31,337 nucleotides of DNA from the IMG/VR virus record IMGVR_UViG_3300031601_001447, positions 1-31,337 of that record. One strand, written 5' to 3'. The stretch comes from a virus. Made by a program: the position numbers and the translations under genes. Positions 22,535-30,134 of the stretch are shown piece by piece (positions within the stretch are counted from its first letter, which is position 1; every line of letters starts with the position of its first letter). The notes under the pieces are model-generated. The model was not told the DNA's origin. It searched no databases and worked only from the letters and a program-made list of their open reading frames with translations.

Positions 22535-23115
22535 ATTTCACCTCCTGGGTGTTTATGGAAATAATCGGCATATTTTGCCAATGATATTCGTTTTGAATTC
22601 GGTGGTAAGTATGATGTTTGTTTCGGTGTCTTCCAGTCAGAACCATAGTGCAATGTAAGATAATCGTCTGCTGGGTATGGTATTCTACATCGTGTACCGC
22701 AGAAATTTACAAAGTGATTCCCCCTGAATAATCCTGCGGGTAGTATGTCATAATTTGACCGGGGTGCACCCGCTAATACTACAACCAAATCTTCTGGTAG
22801 ATAATAATAGCCAAAACACATATCTGTCTTAATGCCTCGCTTGGTAACTATTATACCGGAAGGCAAATCTCCATAGAGTTTCGGATTTATAGATGTACGG
22901 ACAGCAAATCCAGATTCCTTGAATGCCTTGGATAATCCAGAAAGAGTGCAGTCCTTCGCCATTACCCTCAAATCCATATCCTTGTCGTATGGGATGAATG
23001 CTTTGTCTCTTACCGCCCCCAACGCAACACCGTCAACGAGCCAGAACTTCACTTGCAGCTTATTTAATACGGCTTCGATATCAAGTAGCGTTTGCTTGGC
23101 TTTTTGAGTATCCAT
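22531..23115 (-). CDS. LicD-like phospho-transferase family protein
   Basis: A 194-residue protein carrying the LicD/fukutin-type nucleotidyltransferase-fold signature: 'FWLVDGVALGAVRDKAF' followed by 'IPYDKDMDLRV' (24-51, acidic triplet D44, D46, D48), then 'IKTDM' (95-99). It ends with 'IPYPADDYLTLHYGSDW' (145-161), matching the conserved Y-G-x-D-W region. LicD enzymes move phosphocholine, or related phospho-alcohols, from a CDP donor to a surface glycan. GGAGG lies 8 nt before the ATG. Placed two genes after an HxGH cytidylyltransferase, it fits a CDP-alcohol-dependent decoration step. Substrate not determined. Confidence 0.82.
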   Translation of the reverse strand: MDTQKAKQTLLDIEAVLNKLQVKFWLVDGVALGAVRDKAFIPYDKDMDLRVMAKDCTLSGLSKAFKESGFAVRTSINPKLYGDLPSGIIVTKRGIKTDMCFGYYYLPEDLVVVLAGAPRSNYDILPAGLFRGNHFVNFCGTRCRIPYPADDYLTLHYGSDWKTPKQTSYLPPNSKRISLAKYADYFHKHPGGEI

Positions 23116-23118
23116 AAC

Positions 23119-23496
23119 TCATTCCTCCTTCCAAACATATTCATTAAGGACATAACAAGCATGTTTCGTTCCTATATAGGTTAGCGTTATAGCAGTCATG
23201 GCTTTCCAGTTACCTGTTACAAAATAAGTAATGGTTCCAAGGATGATATTGCCACATAAGGTCTCATAGGTGAACATCTTCCATAGAGACCGCCGGAACA
23301 TTTTCGTTCTGGGGAACCTCAGCCACACCCTTTCATGAAGGTAAAACACGACCAGGAATACACTGTGATGAATAACTGTAACCAAACCTGTTTGCATCCA
23401 GTTTCTCGTAAATGCGTAAGTAATGGCAGCTAAAATAATCACCCCCACGATTCTCCATGCCATGCTCTTTGTGGCCGACCTAAGTTTTGTTTCCAT
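23119..23496 (-). CDS. DUF2061-type membrane protein with two repeats
   Basis: A 125-residue hydrophobic protein made of two similar halves. Each has a transmembrane pair and ends in a Tyr/His-Glu-(Arg/Tyr)-Val-Trp motif: first 'FYLHERVW', second 'CYVLNEYVW'. This is the DUF2061 pattern. About four membrane segments are expected, likely in the host inner membrane. It overlaps the cytidylyltransferase gene by 17 nt and stops 3 nt before the LicD-like gene. It may anchor or export the product of those enzymes. The molecular role of DUF2061 is not established. Confidence 0.85.
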   Translation of the reverse strand: METKLRSATKSMAWRIVGVIILAAITYAFTRNWMQTGLVTVIHHSVFLVVFYLHERVWLRFPRTKMFRRSLWKMFTYETLCGNIILGTITYFVTGNWKAMTAITLTYIGTKHACYVLNEYVWKEE

Positions 23497-23893
23497 TCTT
23501 GATTTTATCCTTAATGTTAGTTGATGATTGCCCTGGATAGTATGGCATTATTACCAATCTGCCTCCAAGTTGTTCCATTAAGTCTCCACCTTGTTGTAAA
23601 AGCTCTTTGCTGTGACTGGCACTTTCCATCAGGACATCAGCCCCTATTGACCTAACATTATCATGCGGGGCATACGTTTCTTGAGGAACTACCAAATCGA
23701 CACATTTCAGCGAGCTTACTAAAGCCATTCGTTCTGAGAAGGATATAATAGGCTTAGGTTTTTTCTCCATTACCGCTTCGTCTGTCAGTACGCCCACTAT
23801 GAGCTTGTCACCCATGGCCTTACCGTTCTCTAACTGCCTGAGATGGCCTATATGGATGATATCTCCACAGACATACGCATAGACTATTCTCAT
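23480..23893 (-). CDS. HxGH-type cytidylyltransferase (glycerol-phosphate/ethanolamine-phosphate CT-like)
   Basis: A 137-residue protein starting at the ATG at 23893, preceded by GGGAG 6 nt upstream. An upstream frame extension to 23920 lacks a ribosome site. The nucleotide-binding 'GDIIHIGHLRQLENG' (HIGH at 14-17), 'FSERMALVSSL' (52-62) and the closing 'SSTNIKDKI' (123-131) match the cytidylyltransferase family that makes CDP-glycerol, CDP-ethanolamine, CDP-choline or nucleotide-linked sugars. It would activate a phospho-alcohol for the LicD-like enzyme. The exact substrate cannot be read from sequence. Confidence 0.85.
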   Translation of the reverse strand: MRIVYAYVCGDIIHIGHLRQLENGKAMGDKLIVGVLTDEAVMEKKPKPIISFSERMALVSSLKCVDLVVPQETYAPHDNVRSIGADVLMESASHSKELLQQGGDLMEQLGGRLVIMPYYPGQSSTNIKDKIKNGNKT

Positions 23894-23910
23894 GATATCT
23901 CCCGTAATTT

Positions 23911-24648
23911 TCATTTCCAATACTCCGGGTCTGCATACTTCGCCATTTCAGGACTCGGATCTCCTTCGAATATATCCGCTTCCAGCCCAAGCTCTTTACG
24001 CCGCGCCTGGTTTCTTAGCCATTGCCGTTCGATATTGTCCCGGTCCCGGGCGTCCTCTTTGCCATGGTAGTGAATCAGGTCTGCTTGAATATTGTGGTTA
24101 GTGAATAAACCTTCCTGCATTCCATACATGATATGGTGCGGTGAGTTGATCCAGTGCATCCCGAGCTTACGCCGGATAATCCGCAACTGAAAGTCCGGGT
24201 ACTGACCGATGGTATGAGACGTGATCCAAAACCCGTTCTCGTCTGGGATCGCAAACGGTGAATCATCAAACCGCATTAATTCGTATGACTTCCGGGATAC
24301 ATGAACGCAGTCAACATCTTCGGGCATACCGTCTTTGTCGATCTCGGCCAGGAGAGCTTTCAACTCGTCAGTACACTTTTCGTCAAAGTCCAAGATAAAG
24401 AAGATTGAGCCCAGCGGAATATACTGAAGCAGGATATTCGATTGTGTCGTTTCCTGGGCATGGAACCATTTTTCCCACTTGTGGGAATAAACCTCGACCT
24501 TATCGAATTGACGAAGCTCATGAACCGTATCATCAGAACTGCAACCATCGATCACGATAATCCGGTCAACCCACGGCTCATTGTGGATGTCACTAATTAC
24601 GGGTTTAACCATTTTTTCTTCATTACAGCACTTCATCCCAATTATCAC
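23911..24648 (-). CDS. GT2 glycosyltransferase (GTG start)
   Basis: A 245-residue GT-A enzyme. I choose the GTG at 24648: AAAGGAG lies 5 nt upstream, and GTGA overlaps the stop of the GT4-GT9 gene. An earlier ATG at 24753 would add 35 residues that overlap the neighbour and lack family resemblance. 'IIVIDGCSSDDTVHELR' (30-46) is the GT2 nucleotide-binding strand and 'FFILDFDEKCTDEL' (DFDE at 87-90) the metal site. The late 'GDPSPEMAKYADPEYW' tail is not a known motif. It is the second gene of the cassette. Confidence 0.82.
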   Translation of the reverse strand: MIIGMKCCNEEKMVKPVISDIHNEPWVDRIIVIDGCSSDDTVHELRQFDKVEVYSHKWEKWFHAQETTQSNILLQYIPLGSIFFILDFDEKCTDELKALLAEIDKDGMPEDVDCVHVSRKSYELMRFDDSPFAIPDENGFWITSHTIGQYPDFQLRIIRRKLGMHWINSPHHIMYGMQEGLFTNHNIQADLIHYHGKEDARDRDNIERQWLRNQARRKELGLEADIFEGDPSPEMAKYADPEYWK

Positions 24649-26645
24649 AGCAACTCCTTTAACGCCTTCTTGATTTTCATGGGTGAAATCGTATGGATAC
24701 ACGGCGAATTGCACTGAGGATTCTCCCCCCAGCAGTGGGTCATCTTCGAGCAAACCTTCAGCATATCCGGTTTCAGGTTAATAATTTTGCAGCCTTGGGC
24801 TTTAGGCTGAACCACCCTCGGGGGCGCCGGGCCGTACAAAACCACGGCATCCGTACCCACCGCACCGGCCAGGTGAGACAAGAAACTGTCAATCACGACC
24901 GCGGCCTCTGCGTTAGCCATTACCCAAGCGCTTTCCCGCCAGGTCAACTTCCCACAAAGGTCAAGATCCGATTTACACCGGATATCACTCGAGCCACCGA
25001 TCTGAATCACCGGGAGGCCAATACCTTTCAGGGCTACATCCATGTGAGGATATGATCGATATTTCGCGCTCCCGCCGGTTGTGTGGACAACGATGAATTC
25101 AACTTTTCCGTCATTGAGTAATTCAACATCAGGTCTAATCATTTCAATGCTAATCCCATCCGCTTTCACCTTGGTAAAATACGGGTACATACTGTGAAGG
25201 GTCACATCCAGATTGTTAAACCCACCTTTCAAGATATGCTCCCCATGAGGATTGTAAACAACCTTGTATTTGCCTAATAACTGTGCATCCCAGTCAATGA
25301 TTTCGTCAATGTACGGATTGCCCTCCACGATATCCTGGTATATCCTCTGGGTCATATACACCAAAGGCAGTTTAGGATGTCGCTCTTTGACCCCCTTGAA
25401 GCACTGGGTCGTCATTAGCACATCCCCGGCAGACGAGTGTTGAGCAAATAGCACCTTGTTGATCTTGGCCGGCGGTTTAATTTTACCGACCGCATCAAAT
25501 AGGTCGTTGACGTTCCCTACCCCTTCCAGCCAATCCTTTGCCCTTTCGATCCCTTTTTTGCTCATCTGCTTGCGTAAGACCGGATCAGCGGCTACCTTTA
25601 AAATGGCGTCCTTGATATCTCTCACCTTACACGCTCTTGATTCCACTTCGGACTTTCCGCCTTCGGTCATTAGCGGAACAAACGCCAGATCGTTGCACGG
25701 CACCATCTCCGCTACGCCCATAACTAACTCTGTCTGAGCCGTAGTATCTGAAGCAATTACCGGGATCCCACAGGCCATTGCCTCAAGAGGTGTCCATGAC
25801 AACCCCTCCTGAATTGTGCAATTTACGAGACAATCCATAGCGTTATAAACATCCACCATTTGTTCGACGGAATATTTAGACCCTTGGGTTTTCTGAACCA
25901 AATCACCCGAAATAGCGCCGTAATCTCTTGCAATCTGTTTTAGGTTATAAACCCCACCTTCTAAATCCGTATGAAGATACAACAAGATATTCGGATTCTC
26001 ACGCTTAGCCTCCAAATACGCTTTCAATAATCGTTCAGGAGACTTTCTAATTTGATTTTCTCCGACAAACCCAAATATTATCCTATCAGCGGCTACACCT
26101 GGGAAAACCTTTTTTCTTGCTAAAACTTTGTCCTGCGGCTTAAACAAATGTTTGTTAAAAAGTGGCGGTTTAAAATAGGCAAGGTGCGGTACTCTTTCTT
26201 TGAGCATCTTGACGCCATACTGTGAGTACACACATGGCAAATCACAGGCCGCCGCTAACTTCGCCCAATCAAGCCTTAAATGCTGAACATCGTAAGGGAA
26301 AATAAATATGATCTTAAATTTCTTGTGATCCCTGATTTGTGTTATACGATCCCAAATCATTTGATATCGCCAAATATCAATTCCAACAAAACAGAGAATA
26401 TCGAGATCAACTCTTTGAACAATGCTGACCAATCGCTCATTACCCCAAAAATCCTTCGGAGTTGTAGCATTAATGATCGTGAACGGCATTGGATCAAATA
26501 CTGTGCCTATCGGATCCACATCATGAGAGCAGAAACAGGCTACCTGATATTTTTCTTTATTCACTTGAGAAAGAACGGCGGCCATCATATTGCCATTGCC
26601 GACATTACTCAGTATATGTTCACCTACGAAAAGAACTTTTTTCAT
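24645..26645 (-). CDS. Bifunctional GT4-GT9 glycosyltransferase fusion
   Basis: A 666-residue protein joining two GT-B enzymes. Residues 1-385 form a GT4-like domain, with the acceptor and donor motifs 'FGFVGENQIRKSPERLL' (191-207) and 'EGLSWTPLEAMACGIPVIA' (280-298). Residues ~395-655 form a GT9 heptosyltransferase-like domain: 'KVLFAQHSSAGDVLMTT', 'FIVVHTTGGSAKYRS', and 'IDSFLSHLAGAVGTDAVVL' (585-603) followed by 'YGPAPP'. The latter is the usual 'DSGPSHLAAALG...GPT' pattern. The protein could carry out two successive transfers on one acceptor. GGAGG precedes the ATG, and a 17-nt gap separates it from the upstream structural gene. It opens the cassette. Confidence 0.9.
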   Translation of the reverse strand: MKKVLFVGEHILSNVGNGNMMAAVLSQVNKEKYQVACFCSHDVDPIGTVFDPMPFTIINATTPKDFWGNERLVSIVQRVDLDILCFVGIDIWRYQMIWDRITQIRDHKKFKIIFIFPYDVQHLRLDWAKLAAACDLPCVYSQYGVKMLKERVPHLAYFKPPLFNKHLFKPQDKVLARKKVFPGVAADRIIFGFVGENQIRKSPERLLKAYLEAKRENPNILLYLHTDLEGGVYNLKQIARDYGAISGDLVQKTQGSKYSVEQMVDVYNAMDCLVNCTIQEGLSWTPLEAMACGIPVIASDTTAQTELVMGVAEMVPCNDLAFVPLMTEGGKSEVESRACKVRDIKDAILKVAADPVLRKQMSKKGIERAKDWLEGVGNVNDLFDAVGKIKPPAKINKVLFAQHSSAGDVLMTTQCFKGVKERHPKLPLVYMTQRIYQDIVEGNPYIDEIIDWDAQLLGKYKVVYNPHGEHILKGGFNNLDVTLHSMYPYFTKVKADGISIEMIRPDVELLNDGKVEFIVVHTTGGSAKYRSYPHMDVALKGIGLPVIQIGGSSDIRCKSDLDLCGKLTWRESAWVMANAEAAVVIDSFLSHLAGAVGTDAVVLYGPAPPRVVQPKAQGCKIINLKPDMLKVCSKMTHCWGENPQCNSPCIHTISPMKIKKALKELL

Positions 26646-26662
26646 CCTTCACCCTCCGGTGA

Positions 26663-27283
26663 TTATCGATGATCCTCTTCTAAAATTGCGACATCTACGG
26701 CCGGGAATCTCCGTGTTTCCACTGTAGCCACTTGGTAATATTCCCCACTTACAGGTTGAAACCTATCCATTGACTGAATCCCAATCGAATGAGCGATATA
26801 AAGCTCATCTTTACGCATTTCTAACAACGCAAGCTCCTCATCGCTTTCTAAATCATTCCCATACAGTGCTGCCACCTGCATTGCGGAACAGTCCGTCTTT
26901 ATTTCTTCCCATTGAGTTTGCTTGTGGTATGTGTTTGAATCCCACGCTTCGCCACTGGGCCTTGTCAATATGCCATCAGATATATTGCATTTGTAAAAGA
27001 TACTCCCATAGGCAATCGTATCGTTCTTGAATAACTCGGGGAGCATGTTCATGACAAGAAACCGTTCGCTGGTTTCCTCAAACTCGACTACATCCCCGGC
27101 TACAACTTCAGTATCGTAAGCGAGGTCCGCTTTCCTGAAATGCTCCAAAGTTATTGGCTTGGTGGCCTGGGAGGTGTAATCATAAGTGGCATACTCATCG
27201 GACACGTTTCCGGCATCCCGTATGATAGTGTACTCACTGCCAACCTTCGCCAGCGCCTTTTTTATACTTGCACCAATTGCCAT
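26663..27283 (-). CDS. Putative head-closure/head-tail joining protein
   Basis: A 206-residue protein with a short N-terminal helix ('SIKKALAKVGSEYTII') and beta-rich body ('YDTEVVAGDVVEFEETSERF', 'FLVMNMLPELF'). Its small size, soluble composition and place between the connector genes and the tail region resemble SPP1 gp16-like or FII-like head-completion proteins. Its neighbours in the native order would be the connector upstream and the gp10-like protein downstream; a homing endonuclease and methyltransferase on one side and the glycan cassette on the other now separate them. No diagnostic motif was seen, so the function is positional inference. Confidence 0.6.
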   Translation of the reverse strand: MAIGASIKKALAKVGSEYTIIRDAGNVSDEYATYDYTSQATKPITLEHFRKADLAYDTEVVAGDVVEFEETSERFLVMNMLPELFKNDTIAYGSIFYKCNISDGILTRPSGEAWDSNTYHKQTQWEEIKTDCSAMQVAALYGNDLESDEELALLEMRKDELYIAHSIGIQSMDRFQPVSGEYYQVATVETRRFPAVDVAILEEDHR

Positions 27284-27286
27284 AAA

Positions 27287-27790
27287 TTATTCCGTTATCT
27301 CGACTGTAGCTATCGTATCGTTATGACAAGCCCCGTGGCAAACCAATAAGATTTCAATTATTTCAAATCCTCTCTTCTTCCCCATACCTACGCTATCCCA
27401 ACAAAATGAAATTACTTTACCACCAGGCTTTACAATCCTTGCTATTTCATCCTTACATTTAGCCCAATACTCAGCTCTTCCAGCCGTTCCATTTTGTTTG
27501 GGTGTGTACTTTCTCAAACACTGTTCAGTTGAATATGGAGGGTCAAATAAAACGCCATCACAGGATAACGATTGTTGTTCTGTCAGAAAATCAAGCGCAT
27601 CCATCTGAAACTTAGCTGAACGTCCTTCAATATCATTTGTCAAAAACGCTGGAGAACATTCACCTGCAAATGGGTCCAACCAGCCTTTAGGGTCGTCCTC
27701 CATATATTTTTGTAATAGTCTTAAAATACATGGAATTTTAAAGGTCCACTTATTGGGCATGGCCCATTCTCTATGAACATTCTGCCGCAT
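27287..27790 (-). CDS. Small DNA methyltransferase (adenine-type motifs)
   Basis: A 167-residue protein with 'GWLDPFAGECSPAFL' (37-50, SAM-binding motif I) and 'LFDPPYSTEQ' (81-90, catalytic DPPY) in the order of N6-adenine or N4-cytosine DNA methyltransferases. A late 'AGRAEYWAKCKDEIARIV' and 'KPGGKVISFCWDS' complete the fold. The ATG at 27790 has AGGGGA 5-6 nt upstream; a TTG three bases before it is unneeded. It overlaps the homing endonuclease by 20 nt. No restriction endonuclease partner lies alongside, so it is probably a solitary methyltransferase that protects phage DNA or regulates it. The target site is unknown. Confidence 0.85.
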   Translation of the reverse strand: MRQNVHREWAMPNKWTFKIPCILRLLQKYMEDDPKGWLDPFAGECSPAFLTNDIEGRSAKFQMDALDFLTEQQSLSCDGVLFDPPYSTEQCLRKYTPKQNGTAGRAEYWAKCKDEIARIVKPGGKVISFCWDSVGMGKKRGFEIIEILLVCHGACHNDTIATVEITE

Positions 27791-28736
27791 CAATATCCCC
27801 TAAAACCACTGAAAATTTTCTCAATGTCTTAATGCCTATTCCCCGCTTCCCATGTTTCATTGAGCTGATGTTTGGTAAATTAACCCCACTCTTTTCACTA
27901 AGTTCTACTTGTGTTATATTTTTTGCAAGCATAAGAGTCTCAATCTTTTTCCAAATAGCCCTATATGTTTTATTTTTTTCAATTCTTGTTGCTTTTATAG
28001 TAGCCTTATAGGAAGCTATTTTTTTCGCAATATGCTCTGGAGATTGTTGAGTACCCTTAAAAAACATACTAATTTGTTGCTTTCTTTCTTCTGATAATTT
28101 CCTACCTTTATGTGCTTTGCTTATTTTGTTACGTGCTTCGGCAGAATGCGTTTTACCAAACATGGGATTTTTATCACCATTCTGTTTTCCAATTTGTGCG
28201 CGGGATATCTTTTTCTTAGCCTGATCACTATGGTGTTTACCATAGAATGGATTTTTCTCTTTAGAAAGCGATTTAGACATTTTCAATCTTGTTTCTTTGG
28301 AATGATTTTTACCAAACATGGGATGCTTCGTTCCAGCAAAAAGACCTTTTAATTTTTTTGAAATTTTTCGTTTTACTTCTTCACTTGTCTCTATTCCAGA
28401 GTTGCCCTCTCCACCATTTGTATAATTTACAAGCGGTCCCGTCTTCAGGTTTCTTCTTCCCATGGCTTCAATAAGCGCCATTTCCAACGCAAATGCTTCC
28501 TCTTCTTCCAAGTCAGTGGAAACTTTTGTTACTTTAGGTGGCCAACCTGTTTCACACTTTATTTTCGCATACTTATTTTGAAAATGGGAATTTCTCCCCC
28601 ATAAAGCCTTGTATCTTCTTCCATGCCCCTTACCAATATAAAAAGGGAGATACTTGAAGATGTAACCTAAATATTCAAGTTTACATGGGTAACGAGTATC
28701 GCTCCATACATACACGTAATAATTAGCTGTTTTCAT
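27771..28736 (-). CDS. GIY-YIG homing endonuclease with NUMOD3 repeats and C-terminal HTH
   Basis: A 321-residue protein in three parts. Residues 1-115 form a GIY-YIG nuclease: 'YYVYVWSDT' (6-14), 'PFYIGKGHGRRYKAL' (31-45), a family Glu around E86-E90 and 'NYTNGGEGN' (104-112). Residues ~115-235 hold several NUMOD3 DNA-binding repeats ('HPMFGKNHSKETRLKMSKS', 'NPFYGKHHSDQAKKKISRA', 'NPMFGKTHSAEARNKISKA', then a weaker copy). Residues ~272-315 are an XRE-type helix-turn-helix ('TQVELSEKSGVNLPNISSMK'). Such enzymes cut a recognition site in genomes that lack them and promote their own spread. It is free-standing, not in an intron. It joins the connector gene by a TAATG overlap and so borrows late expression. 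Confidence 0.92.
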   Translation of the reverse strand: MKTANYYVYVWSDTRYPCKLEYLGYIFKYLPFYIGKGHGRRYKALWGRNSHFQNKYAKIKCETGWPPKVTKVSTDLEEEEAFALEMALIEAMGRRNLKTGPLVNYTNGGEGNSGIETSEEVKRKISKKLKGLFAGTKHPMFGKNHSKETRLKMSKSLSKEKNPFYGKHHSDQAKKKISRAQIGKQNGDKNPMFGKTHSAEARNKISKAHKGRKLSEERKQQISMFFKGTQQSPEHIAKKIASYKATIKATRIEKNKTYRAIWKKIETLMLAKNITQVELSEKSGVNLPNISSMKHGKRGIGIKTLRKFSVVLGDIDAAECS

Positions 28737-29179
28737 TATGGATGGATTAACACCTTATTGTCTTCATCATATGTGTAATCTCGGCTTGTTTGCCCCTGAT
28801 ATCCAAATCCAGAATCAATCTTTGTCCCAGCAATTTCTGTCGCTGCAACGCCAGCAAATTCCAGGGCGTTGTCCTCTATCGCCACATTGAAATCTTTATC
28901 CATCCGATCGATCAATTTCGAAAAATGATCAAATTGATGATTCAAGAATATATTCTTATACCTGAAGTCTTCCGCTGACTGCGAGAGCAGGTAAAAGAAT
29001 AAATGTCGCTTGCTTCGTGAGATTAACCAAGTGAGCTTAAAATTAGTGGTCTGAGGTAATGACCACCCGGTATCACGCTCTGCCGCTGAAATGGCATTCG
29101 TATAATCTTCAATATCTAAGCTACTCGAAAGCCCCTTCAATTCCTGGCGAAGCAACGCTGCCATTTCTGTGCTGGTCAT
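28736..29179 (-). CDS. Head-tail connector-like protein
   Basis: A 147-residue, mostly helical protein ('MTSTEMAALLRQELKGL', 'DYTNAISAAERDTGWSLPQT', 'FKLTWLISRSKRHLFFYLLSQ', then 'KLIDRMDKDFNVAI') of the size and helix layout of phage head-tail connector or adaptor proteins (HK97 gp6-like). It lies in the usual position after capsid accessory genes. Its start overlaps the HTH-fusion gene by 59 nt. A GAGG 7 nt before the ATG supports the start. The C-terminal 'EIAGTKIDSGFGYQGQTSRD' is unrecognised. Confidence 0.75.
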   Translation of the reverse strand: MTSTEMAALLRQELKGLSSSLDIEDYTNAISAAERDTGWSLPQTTNFKLTWLISRSKRHLFFYLLSQSAEDFRYKNIFLNHQFDHFSKLIDRMDKDFNVAIEDNALEFAGVAATEIAGTKIDSGFGYQGQTSRDYTYDEDNKVLIHP

Positions 29180-29636
29180 GTTTCGGCCTCAGTTTCTCAT
29201 ATTCTTTCTTAATTTTCGTAAGTATTTCAGGTTTTGGTGTGGCACCCTTTCGCCATCTCGTTATCGTCTGATAACTTACGTCAAGTAAGTTTGAGACAGC
29301 GGCTATCGTGCCCTTTGCATGGATTAGACCCTCCAGCTCCGGAAGGTGCTTGGTAGGTTTCTCTTTGGTTAAAAAGCTCGCGTTATCGGTTTCCGCCTCA
29401 ACGGTTTTCTCGGTTGCGGCCTCCGGGGTTTCTTCTTCCTCGGGTACATTAATAGTTGTTTCATGGATCGTTTCCGTCACTTCAGGCTTAGGCTCAGGGA
29501 GCACCCTTACTGTCCTGGCTCCCTGGGCCACTTCAGCCATTACATCCCTTGGAATCGGGGATATGGTGTCATCAAACACCATTCCCTTCTTCCAAAGTTC
29601 TTCACCTTTAATGTGTTTCAAGACTTCGACTTTCAT
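29121..29636 (-). CDS. Structural-locus protein fused to C-terminal helix-turn-helix
   Basis: A 171-residue protein. The first ~45 residues ('MKVEVLKHIKGEELWKKGMV' onward) resemble a short domain often encoded next to phage capsid genes. A Pro/Glu/Thr-rich linker follows (about 48-92). Residues ~102-150 form a helix-turn-helix ('HAKGTIAAVSNLLDVSYQTI', then 'TRWRKGATPKPEIL') that resembles Xre/Cro-type or phage regulator domains. The pairing of a capsid-locus N-domain with a DNA-binding domain is unusual. GGAGG precedes the ATG. It could bind DNA during packaging or regulate late genes; neither is shown. Confidence 0.7.
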   Translation of the reverse strand: MKVEVLKHIKGEELWKKGMVFDDTISPIPRDVMAEVAQGARTVRVLPEPKPEVTETIHETTINVPEEEETPEAATEKTVEAETDNASFLTKEKPTKHLPELEGLIHAKGTIAAVSNLLDVSYQTITRWRKGATPKPEILTKIKKEYEKLRPKHDQHRNGSVASPGIEGAFE

Positions 29637-29651
29637 GTCGATTGCCCTCCG

Positions 29652-30122
29652 TTAAGTAGGTTCAAATGCTACAGCCACGGCCAAATTCCGCATCTCGGTT
29701 GTAGGACTGGCTGTTCTGGTTAAGGTTAAGTTATAGGTTATCATGTCTCCAGGAGACACATCATTGGCAGACGCACTCATTACAGTCTGCGTAACACCAG
29801 TGTCACCACTCACCTTAGTTGTTTTGTTGCTTGACGCCTCCCCACTCACGTGAGCAATAATGGGAGCAGTGGTCAGGCAAGTTGTCCCGTTGATTTTTAC
29901 ATCAACAGTTAAGGACAAGGTGTTGGTATCATCCTTGCCGCTTTCCTCGCAAGACAGCCAAACGTCCTGGATCTTTCCGCCAACATTTGACGCCCCCAAA
30001 GGAGCATCGGTAATATTGCCAGTAATTTCACCAGAATGTACGGCCATCATGGGCGACACTTCATTTGCTGCCCACTGTCTTTGAGCACCCGGGGAAGAGT
30101 ATGGTCCCATTTTCTGTTTCAT
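29652..30122 (-). CDS. Capsid-accessory virion protein
   Basis: A 156-residue beta-rich protein directly downstream of the capsid gene. The middle has alternating strands ('DVWLSCEESGKDDTNTLSLT', 'TCLTTAPIIAHVSGEAS') and the end ('DMITYNLTLTRTASPTTEMR', 'NLAVAVAFEP') suggests a jelly-roll-like fold. Capsid decoration or head-fibre proteins often occupy this position. AAGGGGGTGACGGT lies before the ATG. No definite family is recognised, so 'virion protein' is safer than a specific function. Confidence 0.65.
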   Translation of the reverse strand: MKQKMGPYSSPGAQRQWAANEVSPMMAVHSGEITGNITDAPLGASNVGGKIQDVWLSCEESGKDDTNTLSLTVDVKINGTTCLTTAPIIAHVSGEASSNKTTKVSGDTGVTQTVMSASANDVSPGDMITYNLTLTRTASPTTEMRNLAVAVAFEPT

Positions 30123-30134
30123 ACCGTCACCCCC

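Noticed and set aside
24649-24753. Upstream ATG extension of the GT2 gene at 23911
   Set aside because: The extension overlaps the GT9 domain of the preceding gene. GTG at 24648 has AAAGGAG and a GTGA overlap.
27287-28736. Restriction-modification module suggested by the DNA methyltransferase and nuclease
   Set aside because: The nuclease has homing-endonuclease architecture (GIY-YIG, NUMOD3) and no restriction enzyme gene lies alongside.
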